A DNA stretch of 64,000 nucleotides from Halichondria panicea (taxonomy: Eukaryota > Porifera > Demospongiae > Suberitida > Halichondriidae), in the NCBI RefSeq assembly GCF_963675165.1, contig NC_087387.1:3498990-3562989 (forward strand), written 5' to 3'. A model generated the notes under the pieces. The model made no database searches and was not told where the DNA came from. It worked only from the letters and a program-made list of their open reading frames with translations. Positions 12,349 through 23,618 of this stretch are shown here, in pieces; position 1 is the stretch's first letter, and every line of letters begins with the position of its first letter. The position numbers and the translations under genes were made by a program.

Positions 12349-12572
12349 GAATTCCCCTTAATTAACCCCCCCCCCCGAACGCTGATCACGGCTAGCCGGA
12401 GGAAAACTTAAAGCACACTCAACTAAAGGGGCGGGTGGGTGGGTGGGTGGGCGGGAAATATCAGTTTGCCTTCTTTTCTACTACCACGTGGTCCACCACG
12501 CGCATGCTCAACGCGCATGCTCAACACTCGACTTAACATACTTGGCGTTAACTACGTTTAATTGCATTAAAC
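12349..12572 (+). repeat. Solo DIRS/PAT-type terminal repeat (A repeat)
   Basis: This segment, from gaattccccttaattaa to acgtttaattgcat, closely matches 38.77-38.96 kb, the internal A2 repeat of the DIRS/PAT-like element, and its last 40 bp match 45249-45292. No retrotransposon ORF adjoins it. It sits within L-repeat sequence, so it is probably a solo repeat left by recombination, or a very short deletion copy. Its C and GGGT runs (12366-12376 and 12431-12452) are local expansions. Confidence 0.65.
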
Positions 12573-12599
12573 TACATTAAAATTGTGACTTCCTATATA

Positions 12600-12823
12600 C
12601 TCCAGCCTGGCAGGACTCTCTAAGCCTAAGACTGATCCCAGTCCACAGTGCATGTCTCGTGTGACATGTACCACTCAATGTACCACTCAATGTTTCAGCA
12701 TGCCATGTCTCCAGTGTTTAGCTATTGTGTTGCTGTGCTGGTCATACATGCTACATGTCACTAGCCGAGGGTTTGCACTCTAGTTTGTTTGTTTGTTTGT
12801 GATTGGCTTTTCTACTCACCTGG
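12600..12823 (+). repeat. L-repeat copy, 5' part (interrupted at 12824)
   Basis: The L-repeat blocks run up to tctactcacctgg, where the element at 12824 begins. The same L repeat resumes at 13918 with ctcacctggatgcc. Confidence 0.85.
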
Positions 12824-13917
12824 TAGCCTCGATCCCAGGCCGAGTTTTCGCTTTTATAACGGTTAGGCGAACAACTGGGCCTGGTACTAGTTGTCTGCGC
12901 ATGCGTCAGTCGTTCGTCAGATTCTGACGAATGGATATTCTCGTTCACTTTCGTGACATTTATATTCGTGTACTATCGTGTACTAGAAGTCAGTTCCCGT
13001 TTTATCATTATTTGGAATGGCTCTTAGCTGAAGCTTCTCTCTTCTCTGAAGCTTATTCTGAAGACTGAACAACAAGGGAAGAGGTATAAAGCTTTGTCAA
13101 GCTTGTTAAGGTCAGATCTTTTTGTGTGGGCCCTATGGCTATGCTATCAAGTCTTGTTCATGTTTGGCAAGATCTACCAGTATGTAGGTAGACTACAGTT
13201 TCATCACTAATATGGTGGATCAAGTGAAGAGTGTGAGCTAGAAAACTTGGTGCTGCCATTATCAGCTCGTCGACAATGACACTAACCTGTTTAATACGAG
13301 AAATTTAATATGTATAGATCTACACGTATTTAAAATGTCTACTTCTCTGTACAGGAGCAATGGCTAATATCCAGCTATCCCAACAGTGCTCCTCTTGGCT
13401 ATACTAACGGACGAGACTGGACAGTTTGAGGTAAGGGTTTAACCGTCTTTGGTTTCTTTTAATATTGTCCTATACTCACAGGACTGGAGTATGACCTGCT
13501 CATTCGAGTGTTGCTGGGTAGCTCAGAGACATCAAGAGAATCTACGTTTTCTCAAGCAAAATTTAACTGAGTTACGAGTTGGGGCCTAGAATCAGAGAAG
13601 TCCAGCAGCCTGCTAAATCTTTTTGAAACGTAATTTGAAGGCATTCAATCATCCTGAGTTGCCCTGGGTCACTGTAATTGTGCTGCAAGCACAACTGGCA
13701 ACTCCCCAGGCCTTTGTGAAGCAGCTCCCTATGTGCATCTTTTGTGTACTCACTCTGTGCATTTTCTGTCTACAAATTTCCATTATTGATTTATTAAATA
13801 TTTTTGCCGACCACAAATATACAATGAAAATTTGACGCATGCGCAGACAACTAGTACCAGGCCCAGTTGTTCGCCTAACCGTTATAAAAGCGAAAACTCG
13901 GCCTGGGATCGAGGCTA
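12824..13917. mobile_element. TAGCCTCGA element A, 9-bp TSD CTCACCTGG
   Basis: A DNA transposon with long terminal inverted repeats. The left arm 12824-12908 and the right arm of about 85 bp are essentially identical in reverse complement, both starting TAGCCTCGATCCCAGGCCGA. The 9-bp duplication CTCACCTGG lies at 12815-12823 and 13918-13926. It interrupts an L repeat whose empty site (tctactcacctggatgcc) occurs many times nearby. A 9-bp duplication fits Mutator-like elements. The 1.09-kb interior shows possible exon-like patches near 13350-13480 but no transposase, so it is non-autonomous. The near-identity of the arms suggests recent insertion. Confidence 0.9.
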
Positions 13918-14116
13918 CTCACCTGGATGCCACAGCACTGCGTTAGCCTTCACACAACAATATCTTGATTTAAATAGTGACAGATTTTGATGTTAAAGCT
14001 TCTTTGTCGAGCAAAAGCTAAGAAGCTTGTGACTAGGTCTGCTTACCTGGATGTTCTAGCACTGCATGAGTAGCCTCCACACAATAAGTGGATAGTGGCA
14101 GCTTTCAGAGCATGTT
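13918..14116 (+). repeat. L-repeat copy, 3' part
   Basis: Continuation of the L repeat broken by element A: ctcacctggatgcc, cacacaacaatatcttgattt, gtgacagattttgatgttaaag, and the second half-unit up to gtggcagctttc at about 14107. Confidence 0.8.
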
Positions 14117-15214
14117 GGCTTTAATTACCGGATTAGCAACTCGGAGCAAGTTTTGAGTATAAAAAGAGCTGCCGTGGGCGCGACCTTTGACCCCTAAATT
14201 TCATTCAAGCCTTAGTAACGAGCTGTTGCGCAAAAGCGCTCAGAACCCATTCATACACACTGTGAACACTAAAAAAAATACACAAAGGAAGGGAAATACA
14301 TTCTTGGTAGTTTTCCAGAAGCAGAAACAAAAAAAATAAATGGCTGACAAATACTTTATGTATAGATACAGCAAAAGGCAATGCATAATAAAGGAATCTT
14401 AAATTTCATTCAAGCCTTAGTAACAAGCTGTTGCGCAAAAGCGCTCAGAACCCATTCATACACACTGTGAACACTAAAAAAAATACACAAAGGAAGGGAA
14501 ATACATTCTTGGTAGTTTTCCAGAAGCAGAAACAAAAAAAATAAATGGCTGACAAATACTTTATGTATAGATACAGCAAAAGGCAATGCATAATAAAGGA
14601 ATCTTTTCAGCTGCCATTGTGGAAATTCACCGAAAGTTCGATTCTGAAAAGGATTTATATGTACATCTATATCAAACAAATTCTTTACTATTAATAGGGC
14701 AAGTGGAGTGCATGCCACCAGACAGCGAGGCTCTCCTAATAATTATTGCTTGATACAGACCCAGGGAGACTGTCAACAGCAGTCGCAGTCCTTCAAAGCG
14801 TCCTCTTCGTCCATGAAAAATGAACAACAAAATTAATGTTAAAAAGCGAAAAAGCGTTCGCAGGTACCTATGGACTACTTACTTGATGGACTACTTACTT
14901 TATGTCCACATCTTCAACAACAACAGCATCAGTTTGTCACATCCTTATGTTGGGCAAATGCATCTCTGCAGCAAGATACAAATTAAGACTTGCACCCCCA
15001 GTTGGCTTCTTTTGAGGTTGAGAACAAAATAAAAACTTTTGACAGCCATTTTTTGTTTTTAGTTTGTGTCTACTATCTCGTGAGAGAGCGGAAGAAGGCG
15101 TATCAAAAGAAGAATGTAAAAATGTAAAGAATGTGCATTATAACTGTCAAGGGCGTCTTTTTGCAAGACTCAAGAATATTCATTGTTCATTTTTTGTTGC
15201 GCACGTCTTTTTAT
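14117..15214. other. Insertion of unknown type between L-repeat halves
   Basis: The L repeat stops after gtggcagctttc and resumes near 15228 with gtttaaagcttcgttgtc, so about 1.1 kb is inserted. The hexamer agcatg lies at both junctions and may be a target duplication. I see no inverted ends. Open frames such as 14820-15032 are unrecognised. Confidence 0.35.
14196..14605. repeat. Tandem duplication, 2 x 205 bp
   Basis: Positions 14196-14400 and 14401-14605 are direct copies with almost no differences (for example taacg versus taaca at about 14220 and 14425). The near-identity points to a very recent duplication or an assembly artefact. Confidence 0.9.
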
Positions 15215-16508
15215 AGTCAGCATGCTCGTTTAAAGCTTCGTTGTCTAATAAAACCGAGCAAATTTGCGTCAACCAAGTAGAAAGCTGTATATACCAAGAA
15301 CAATGGAACAGGGTCACTAAAGCAGAAAGCTTGAATTATAGCTCCTGCTTTTAGCTGACTGGGATCTAGGACCATACTTCATTTGCTGTGATTTGCTGTG
15401 ATCCTAATCCACAGTGCATATAGCCTGTTTTCAAATGTTTCAGCATGCCTCCAGTCTGGTTTAGTTTTATTGTTCCTTAGTTGCGTCATACGTGATAACA
15501 ACAGCACTGCATTATATTTCTGGTTTCATGTCACCAGCCCAGGGTTTGCACTTTAGTGCTCTAATAGTAGTCTGTTGGTTTGTTACCCCCGCGGCCAGCG
15601 GGGTCTGTTGGTTTATTTGTCTGTTTGTCACGACTCACCTGGATGCAGCCTTCACATAACAATATCTTGTTAGCAGATTTTGATGTTAAAGTCTCTTTGT
15701 CGAACAAACTTGCCCGTTGGCAGCTGCTAACTACACGCGGCCTTTATTCGAGATACCCTATTTACATTGTGATTTTTCCACATGGGTTACTTACAGCTGA
15801 AGTGATCCTGTACCAGGAACAATGGAACAGGGTCACTAAGTAGAAAGCTAGAATTATCTAACTCTGCTGACTATGTATTTGCAGCTGAAGTGATCCTGTA
15901 CCAGGAACTAAAATTGTGCTGGATTCCAGCCTCTATAGTCCACAGTGCATGTCTCATGAATAAAAGCTAAAATTGTGACTGGTTGCTGGATCTCCAGCCT
16001 GGCAGGACTCTCTCTAAGCCTAAGACTCCAGCTGTGATCCCAGTCCACAGTGCATGTCTCATGTGACATGTACCACTCATGTACCCTTTCAGCATGCCAT
16101 GCCTCCAGTGTTTAGCTATTGAGTTGCTGTGCTGGTCATACATGCTACATGCATACATGCTACATGCACTGCATTTATCTCATGTCACCAGCCGAGGGTT
16201 TGCACTTTAGTGCTCTAGTTTGTTACCCGAGGCGTGTGGGCGGCCACGGGTATAGTAGTCTGTTGGTTTGTTTGTTTGTTTGTCTGCTTGTGACCTGGAT
16301 GCCATACTCACCTGGATGCCATAGCGCAGCGCTGCGTTTGCAGCATTCACAGAATAATATCTTGATTTAAATAGTGGCAGATTTTGATGTTAAAGCTTCT
16401 TTGTCAAGCAAAGCTAGGTCTGCTTACCTGGATGTTCTAGCACTGCGTTTACAGCATGAGTAGCCCCCACACAACAAGTTAGTACTTTTGATAGTGGCAG
16501 CTTTCGAA
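15215..16508 (+). repeat. L-repeat copies (two units), interrupted at 16509
   Basis: Nearly two units in plus orientation, with all diagnostic blocks including the hairpin block near 15800-15840 and the acccgaggcgtgtgggcgg block near 16225. The second unit stops in gtggcagctttcg at 16508, where the 11.7-kb insertion starts. The matching continuation is at 28188. Confidence 0.85.
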
Positions 16509-16529
16509 AGGCGATTAATAACAGGGCGA

Positions 16530-16569
16530 ATTTTTATTTTGGGCTCAGTATTTTACGGAATCACGTAAA
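16530..16569 (+). repeat. Inner terminal inverted repeat, left
   Basis: About 40 bp, containing TTTTATTTTGGGCTCAGTAT and TTTACGGAATC, recurs in reverse complement at 27283-27322 with about two differences. The pair frames the USP-Ulp1-MULE gene block and is probably the functional TIR of the Mutator-like element. Confidence 0.85.
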
Positions 16570-17304
16570 ACAGCCAAAAACGGACAACATAATTATAATG
16601 ATAGTACAAAGGACCGCAGAAAACAGAAAGTAGTGATGGATATCATATGGATATGAATGAAGAGTTAACAGTTTAAAGTAAGTATTAGTCCTATCAAGTA
16701 GGCCATTGTTTACAGGCTTTAACTTTTAGGTTCAAATTGTGGACATTTTTTGGTCTTTTGGCTCTTCCTAAAAGTTGTGTTAAGTCTGTTTCAGGAAGCC
16801 TGTCACTGGAAAAATGGTCCTGAAAAAAATTGTCCGGGGACGAATTTTTTCAATGAAAATTTCGGTCCGGGGACTGAAATTTTCAGAAAAAATTGGTCCC
16901 CCCCCTGAAATAATCAGTCCGGCTAGACAAAAAGACGTCTCTGGACCAGGAGTGTATGTAGGGCAACCTAGGGTCCTCTCCACATCATATTACGACATAC
17001 AGATACGACATACAGATACGCACATACCCATGTACAGGGATGCAGTCACATAATATTCAGGAACTATAGCAGCCTTGCTTGTCAGCCAGGTGTACTAGAT
17101 AGAGCTGCATGCAGCATGTGAGGCCTCCACATTCTTAAGACTCAGTTTTCAACTGTTTCAAAAGAAAGATCTATTAACGATTGACAGTTTTACAGCTTGA
17201 TAAAATAATGTTACTAGACTATACTACTACATATAATTATAATGCCGAAGTTCTGTCCGGGAATAGATACAGATGGTAGTTTATGGACGGTTAACAGTTA
17301 CGTC

Positions 17305-20300
17305 TTAGTTCAAGACTAGTTTAGCACTGCACTGCATACAGTGCCAAACAGCTGATTTTTTGGCGGCAGGAACATTCACACAGGTGTCGTAATGATACCA
17401 CTCCTTGCATGTGCTGCATTCCACCCAGTTTTCCATAGTTGCCATCTCTGGCATTCTGCATAGGCAGTACACGGGGTATGTATCGATTGACACAATTGAG
17501 TCAGGAGCACGACGATACTTCTTAATTGGAAAAGGTAGTATTTGTTGCTTTTGAAAGCAAGAAAACAAGTGCTGCCTCATTTTATGTTGATTGTACTGGA
17601 AGCTTCCAGGTGAGTGGCCAAGAGCAAGAGCTGTTGCATTGGCTATAGCAAACAAGCCACAGTCACATCCTCCTCCCTGAATGTGTACGTTCATGAAGTT
17701 TAGAGTGATTTCTTTCGCCTCCGTATGCAACAAAGTTGCAATCTGAGCTTTGACTCCCGTGCTAACAGAACGATACATACTGTCATACACGTTAACCACT
17801 GGGTGAAGAGTGCCGATAGTAGAGACTGTGAGCCAATGGCCATGGTGATTGTTTACGACCTGTACGAACTCCCCACTTTCAACCTCGTATGAGAAGACAA
17901 TACCTTTGATAACATCCTGCAAGCCAGGAACTGCTGGAAACGCTCTTTTGAGAAGCTGTTGTGCTGCATTTATCAGATTGTCTGTCAACCATCCAAGTGG
18001 ATTTAGTAGAACTTCCCTGTCATAGACAGTTAGACGAAGCTCAGGTATCCAATACAGGATTTTAGTGGCTTTTGGTGTACACGTATCCACATCAATGACG
18101 TTCTTCTTTGATCGCTCAATGACTGCTTGAGGTATTTTGGCCTGCCTACGATGAAACATCCTCTTCTGATGAGTCGGCTTGAAGGAGGGTGTGATGCGAG
18201 GGGTCTTAATCAATTTCAGGGGTGCGCCACGAGGGGTTTGAATCGATTTCACACAAGGGGCCTCACTTGATTTCAAAGGAGGGGTCTTAATCAATTTCAC
18301 ACGAGGGGTCTGAATCGATTTCAGGGGTGTGACACGAGGGGTCTTCAGGGGTGCGACACGGGGGGTCTCACTTGATTTCAAGGAAGGGGTCTGAATCGAT
18401 TTCAGGGGTGTGACACGAGAGGACAGACGAGAAGTTGCCAGAGAGAGAATACGTCTCTTCTTGATTTCACCCTGAACTGTTGGAGTTTGAGATTTGGGTT
18501 GTTTTGGTGTGCTGCAAAACTGAGGTTGCGGTGTTTTGGATATCATTTGGCTAAGAGATAGCGGTGGTGCCGGTAGCAATTTTTCATCCTGATCAATAAA
18601 TGAGAATGATGGTTCATCTGACTGAAACAAGCCACTTGTACCATTGTGTGCTATTGGTGACAAACAATCTTGGGACTGATTAGTGGGACGGATAGAGTCA
18701 TCATGGGGGTGTAATTGAGCAATGTTCAAATGAGCGAAATCATGATGAGAGTCCAGACAAGTATTGTCCAATTGAGCGAAGTCCACCTTAGGGGAGTCCT
18801 CATCATGAGGGGGGAGTAATTCAGCAAAGTCCAAACGAGCAGATTCCAGGTGAGCGGAGTCCTCAAGAGGGGATTCCAGGAGAGCAGAGTCCTCAAGAGG
18901 GGATTCCAGGTGAGCGGAGTCTTCAAGAGGGGATTCCAGGTGAGCAGAGGTCATGTGAGCAGAGTCCTCAGGAGGAGAGTGAGCAGAGTCCATTGATCCA
19001 GAATCGCAAGTAGGTGGATCATTGTACGGCTTGAGATGGGGTCCTGACACTAGTACTGTCTTTGATCTATCGCTTATCTCATATGCACCTCGTGGTTTAA
19101 CAGAGATGATTTTGTAAGGGCCAGTGTACCTCTTCAGCTTCCCACCTTTTGTCTTTTTGCGAGTATGATTTAGTTTCAGGACTAATTGACCAACCATATA
19201 TCTCTCAGGCTGTGCATGTTTCTTATCATACAGTTCCTTCTGTTTCTTTTGGGCGGCAAGAATATTGGTTTTTGCTTGGCTCAGTCGTACATGATTGTGT
19301 TCACGAGTACGTGTAACATCTAGATTGGGCATTTGCTGCTGATACTCGCGAGCAGCTTGGTCAGGAGAAATGCTTGAGACTTCTACATCAATGGGAAGAG
19401 TAGCTTGACGATTGAACATGAGTTCAAAAGGAGTAAACTTCGTTGAATTATGACGAGAGGTATTGTATGCGAAAACACATGTGTCCAGGTAGCTACTCCA
19501 GGTTTCACGCTTGTTGGACACAAACTTCACTAGCATGTTTTGCAACGTCTGATTGAAACGCTCGTCCAAGCCGTTAGTCTAGAAAATAATATTATAGTTG
19601 AAAATACATTTTAAGTATAGGATATACCAGGAAGATATGCACCTATATATATCCTCCGCTATACCGTGATTACTTCGAGGCATAGCCAAGGGGTATATAA
19701 CCATGATATAGCGGAGAATATGATTATGTGCATATCCTCCGAGTACAAGTGCGATATAATTATAGTTTTAAAACTGTAGTGCATACCTGAGGGTGGTAAG
19801 GAGTTGTAAGGCGACGCTGGATCCCCAGGAGAGAACAGAGACTAGTGTCTAAATCATTGTTGAATTCACGTCCTTGATCTACCCGAGGCAGACCCATTCT
19901 CATAAATACCTGAGAAGGAAAAGTGTGTGATCATTATTTATTGCCCATGTGTGCGTGCATGCAGTGGGTGCATTGTGTATGTGTATGGCATTCATGGCAT
20001 TCATACATAATTTATACCTTGAACAATGATGTTGCTACTGATGATGCACTCTTGTCAGGTGTAGGAATAGCTTCTACCCACTTGGTAAAGTAATCGCTCA
20101 TGGTTAAGATGTAGCGGGAACCATCGTTAGCAGTTGGAGAGAGAGGACCAACAAAATCAATTAAACTGCACACGGATGGGGTGAAGTTCGGGCCTGCCAG
20201 TAGTTAGCTTTCGATTAACTCGCTGGCAAATGTCACAAGTAGACACCTATAAAATAAACACATAAATATTGAGGGAAGGTGTTCCTGTTTGAGACTTTGT

Positions 20301-20940
20301 ATACATGTAGGTGTAACAATAATACAGAACCAAGTTGACATCCCAATAATTAAAGGTATTGAATTTGACTATTATGTGCACTAAAATACAAGGACAGATA
20401 TAAGCAAATCTACTAACCATTTCTTTCACGTCCTTTACCATGCCATGCCACATGTAACGCTCCTTAATTCGGGCAAGTGTGCGAGTCACCCCCATATGTC
20501 CAGATGTTTCATCAACATGGCAAGCGAACAGTATTTTCTTTCTCTCTCTTCGGTTGATAATGTATCGGATCAACACATCATCCTAAAATATCGAGAAGGC
20601 AATAATAATTATATATAGGAGCTATAATACCAGACTGAGAATCGAACATAGATGACGCGTTATATATACCTAGAGATGGCCACTCCTGTAATGATTGTAA
20701 TTTCAACTACATTACAGATACACCAACTCACTCTGTCCTTTCTCTTGTGTTTGTACATCAAGTCACCATTGTTCACTACAAACTGCTTGGCCTTTCTTCT
20801 GATGACCCTTTTTCTTCCCTCTTTACAGTCATCAGGGTACTCCTTGGTGGTGACATAGTGGAATACCTCTTCTATCAGCTCTTCCTCCCCTGTGTGTAGC
20901 TCAAGCTCCATAAGAACAAACTTTTCAGCTGCATCAAAAG
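17305..20940 (-). CDS. Ginger1 transposase: integrase + Ulp1-like peptidase + PHD finger
   Basis: Minus-strand gene with five recognisable exons: about 20940-20737 (start uncertain), 20582-20418, 20246-20018, 19909-19787 and 19578-17305, with GT-AG introns in consistent phase. The order is: H2C2 zinc-binding domain (H in CHVDETSGHMG, then CDICQ); integrase core with D in SLIDFVGPLS, D in LPRVDQGREFN and E in TNGLDERFNQTL; a GPY/F-like segment YTGPYKIISVKPRGAYEI; a long linker of two minisatellite-coded repeats; a Ulp1/C48-type peptidase with GHWLTVSTIG (His), NVYDSM (Asp) and GGCDCGLFAIANA (Cys); and a C-terminal PHD finger (CLC...CSTCKEWYHYDTC...WHCMQC). One frame break near 20190, between HP and SLIDF, is the only damage I see. 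The integrase would cut and join element ends; the peptidase and PHD roles in transposition are unknown. Confidence 0.85.
18160..18430 (-). repeat. Minisatellite coding a (TPRVxPLKSIQ)n linker
   Basis: Imperfect tandem units of about 27-42 bp in the Ginger1 gene encode repeated TPRV.PLKSIQ / LIKTP motifs. They form a basic, proline-containing, presumably disordered linker before the peptidase domain. Confidence 0.8.
18780..19000 (-). repeat. Minisatellite coding a (LESPLEDSAH)n linker
   Basis: Tandem 30-bp units in the Ginger1 gene encode an acidic LESPLEDSAH decapeptide. Another frame gives a spurious 66-residue ORF. The acidic block sits just after the integrase C-terminal domain. Confidence 0.85.
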
Positions 20941-21533
20941 CTGTGCATGCATGCATTGATTTTATTATAGCCACATGGAACAGGCAACTCATTGCGCAGC
21001 TCAGGACTACTTTTTTCGAGGGCGGACCAACATTATCAGCTAAAAATTGGTCCGGGGGACCGAAAATTTCAGTCCCCGGACTGAAATTATCGGCAGACCA
21101 AAATTTTCGTGACAAGCCTTTTCACTGGTCTTCCTTGGGGGGCCAGTTTTGTCCCTCTGAGTATCCCCTTTCTGTAGTCCGCCTGAGTTTACTTTGATAT
21201 ATTTCCCTGCCCTTCCATTTGACCATACAGTCCCTGTGGTACGTACATACATGTATAGATGGCATCCAAATTCTGTATAGTAATTCTGTGTAGTAATACA
21301 TTGTGCGCACTAATGTAGATGTTAAATTTGTGGTTAAAACTTACGATCTGACTTCCCAAAGTTATGTAGGGCATATGAAATAGCAGAATCGGGTGAGTGC
21401 GATGATTTCAGTTTAGTGTATGACTGAATGAATGTTATGATCTCCTACATCCATTTTTTCTGAAAGATCCTCCACAATTTCATTGAGTAATTGTTTGTAA
21501 TGTGTCCTGTCGTGTGTTTGTAAGCTATGGTCG

Positions 21534-22140
21534 TCATCCTCCTCGGCATGTGTCTTGAGGACCAAGCTCATGTTTTATTGTGTAATCGGTATCGGGGTGT
21601 TCCATCCCAGTATATGTGTCTTCAAGTAGATCTGCATAGAAATCAATTTCTTGTACACGTTGTTTCCCATGTGCAAGGATGGCTAGTATATGTCTAGTTT
21701 GCTTATCGTGTAGGGGGAGCATATTGATAGTCTTGACCTCAAACTTCTTGGCAAGAGCTGCTTGGTGTCTACAGGCAGCGCCTGTGCACCCTGTTGTACA
21801 TGAGCATGTACCAAGTTCCATGTCGGTCACATATTAAAGCAATCCAATATTAGGAATGTTTTCCTCTACTGTGTATGTTGAATCGCGGACTTGCTTCATG
21901 TTTACTATATTTAAGGTTAACTTAGAAAGCTCTCTGTACCTTAAGTTCAATCCTGGTTTGTAGCGACTGTGTGCTATATCTAAGAGCCTGCCTGCCTAAT
22001 AAACCTCCATTGTTGCTGTTATAAAATCAAACATTTGCACAAGGTTGTATGCCTTAACTCTACCGAATATGATCTCTTTAAGGACTCTAATACCAGCCTC
22101 AGCATAGTTGTTTGTGTTATTTCCCCGGGGAGAACAAGCT
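21534..22140 (-). pseudogene. MULE transposase C-terminal part with SWIM zinc finger
   Basis: Minus-strand pieces of a Mutator-like transposase. The frame at 22280-21996 contains NNTNNYAEAGIRVLKEIIFG and VQMFDFITATMEVYY; the Glu of NNYAEAGIR is the expected third catalytic residue of the DDE triad. After a frame change, 21830-21534 contains LGTCSCTTGCTGAACRHQA, a SWIM-type CxC...CxH zinc finger characteristic of these proteins. The catalytic core that should lie between this and the N-terminal piece at 22757-23059 is on the opposite strand, so the gene is broken by inversion. Confidence 0.75.
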
Positions 22141-22745
22141 GAAGGAAGATTGTTACAATGATACCCCACTTGTATTAGCAATATGCCTGATGGCACAAGC
22201 GCACACCTTATTACGGCAATCGGGTGAGCTTGTTTTTTGTGACAGTACAGCAAGCTTGGATCGTTACAACTGCCCGACATTTATTATGAGTACATCAAGT
22301 TCAGCAGGGGGGATACCACTTGGGGTAGTTATCACATCTGGTGAATCAGAGACCACAATAACGGAGGCATTTTCATATCTAAAGACAGTAATGCCCAAAA
22401 AAAGCTTTTATGGGAGGAGTGGAAAAGGACCGGCTATGTTTATAACCGATGACTGTGATGCAGAGAAAAATGCACTTAAATCTACTTGGCTACATTCTAC
22501 TCAGTTGCTATGCATTTTTCACTATTTGCAAAGTTGGTGGAGGTGGCTATGGAATAGTGAACATAGTATTGAAAATGCTGACAGGCAGCCTTTGGTACGA
22601 AAACTGGTTTATACAACTGACGAAGCACATCTTGTAAAACAGTACAGCGACCTACTTTCACCTATGTCTACTGTATTTACACACAAAAGTACCCCCAGCT
22701 CATAAACCGCCTTAAGACATTTTGGAAGAGGAGGTCTGAATGGGA
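22112..22745 (+). pseudogene. MULE transposase catalytic core, inverted
   Basis: Plus-strand core of the same transposase. GELVFCDSTASLDRYNC carries the first Asp; AMFITDDCDAEKNAL carries the second; LCIFHYLQSWWRWLW is the conserved CxxH-like motif after it. After a frameshift near 22680 the homology continues as YPQLINRLKTFWKRRSEW, ending about 22743 beside a duplicated gggaggtctgaat. The flanking N- and C-terminal parts are on the minus strand, so this block of about 630 bp is inverted. The catalytic triad is split between strands and no full transposase can be made from this copy. Confidence 0.8.
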
Positions 22746-22756
22746 GGTCTGAATTC

Positions 22757-23059
22757 CTACTGCTGTAGAAATGCATTGCCACCGTCACTGCCATGTTTAG
22801 CATTATAGGTCTTAACCATTTCTTGCAGCTTATGGAACATGTGTTTGCCATTTGTCTCACCAAGGTTATGCACCCTCCACTTTCTGAATAGATAGTAAAC
22901 ATCTGTATATAGTGGGTTTAATGAGCGGACTTTCTCCAATTGTCCATCCTCTTTATCATATTGAATCCCTAAGTTGAGGTTATGAAGATGCAATGCTGAT
23001 GCCGGTGAGTGCCCTTGAGCAAAGTATGATTGAATTTTGTCAATTGTTTCACCACTCAT
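22757..23059 (-). pseudogene. MULE transposase N-terminal part
   Basis: A 100-residue minus-strand frame (IDKIQSYFAQGHSPASAL, then YYLFRKWRVHNLG) looks like the helical N-terminal region that precedes the MULE core in the USP/Ulp1-linked type. It stops at 22757, next to the inversion breakpoint. On its own it would be inert. Confidence 0.6.
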
Positions 23060-23618
23060 AGGCCTAAAACTTAATGCTTTGGCTGAATGTATTGTATGAT
23101 TGTGATCCCAAAAAAGGGTAACTTCACAAGGGTGTGTTTTATGTTTTTTATTTATGGAATACTGTGTGTTGTGTACTTTAAGTGTCTGTTTTCTTGTCTC
23201 GAAGGTGCAGGTCTTTCTTTCTCGTTTTATTCGAAGGTTTGCGTTTGTGTTGACAGTGTCTTACAGTCTTGTACACAATTCTTTCTTGTACACAATTCTT
23301 TTTCCACTCGTCTTTGTTCCCCTACTTATTCTGTACGTAGTTTTTGTGTGATCATAAAACTCTTGTATCCACTGAATCCACTGAGTTGCTTCACTAGTGG
23401 GATGTACATTAATAAGAAAAACACTTGAAACTACAAAGTTGTTTGTGTTAAACGTGGCACTTTTGGTTATTGATATTGACTGGAATATGTACGAATGTTG
23501 TGATGGTAGTACCAGGCTTAAGATGTACCAGGCTTAAGAGAGGTGGTAGATTGTCATGATTTATGATAGTATCTGTGGCTGGTGTTTCTGCCTCTATATC
23601 ACAACTACCGCTGTTCAG

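Larger units (their letters stand above)
16801..21114. mobile_element. Ginger1-type DNA transposon, TSD AGCC
   Basis: The ends begin TGTCA on both strands (16801 TGTCACTGG; reverse complement of 21114 TGTCACGAAAA), followed by related subterminal sequence with repeated GTCCGGGGAC and GAAATTTTC palindromic blocks (16830-16940 and 21020-21110). The 4-bp duplication AGCC lies at 16797-16800 and 21115-21118. As I recall the family definition, Ginger1 has TGTNR termini, 4-bp duplications and a gypsy-like integrase, sometimes with Ulp1, OTU or PHD modules. The single gene inside fits exactly. The element interrupts the Mutator-like element and is therefore younger. Confidence 0.9.

Noticed and set aside
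17305-20940. Ty3/gypsy LTR retrotransposon
   Set aside because: The integrase is gypsy-like, but there is no gag, protease or reverse transcriptase and no LTRs; TIRs and the 4-bp duplication show a DNA transposon.
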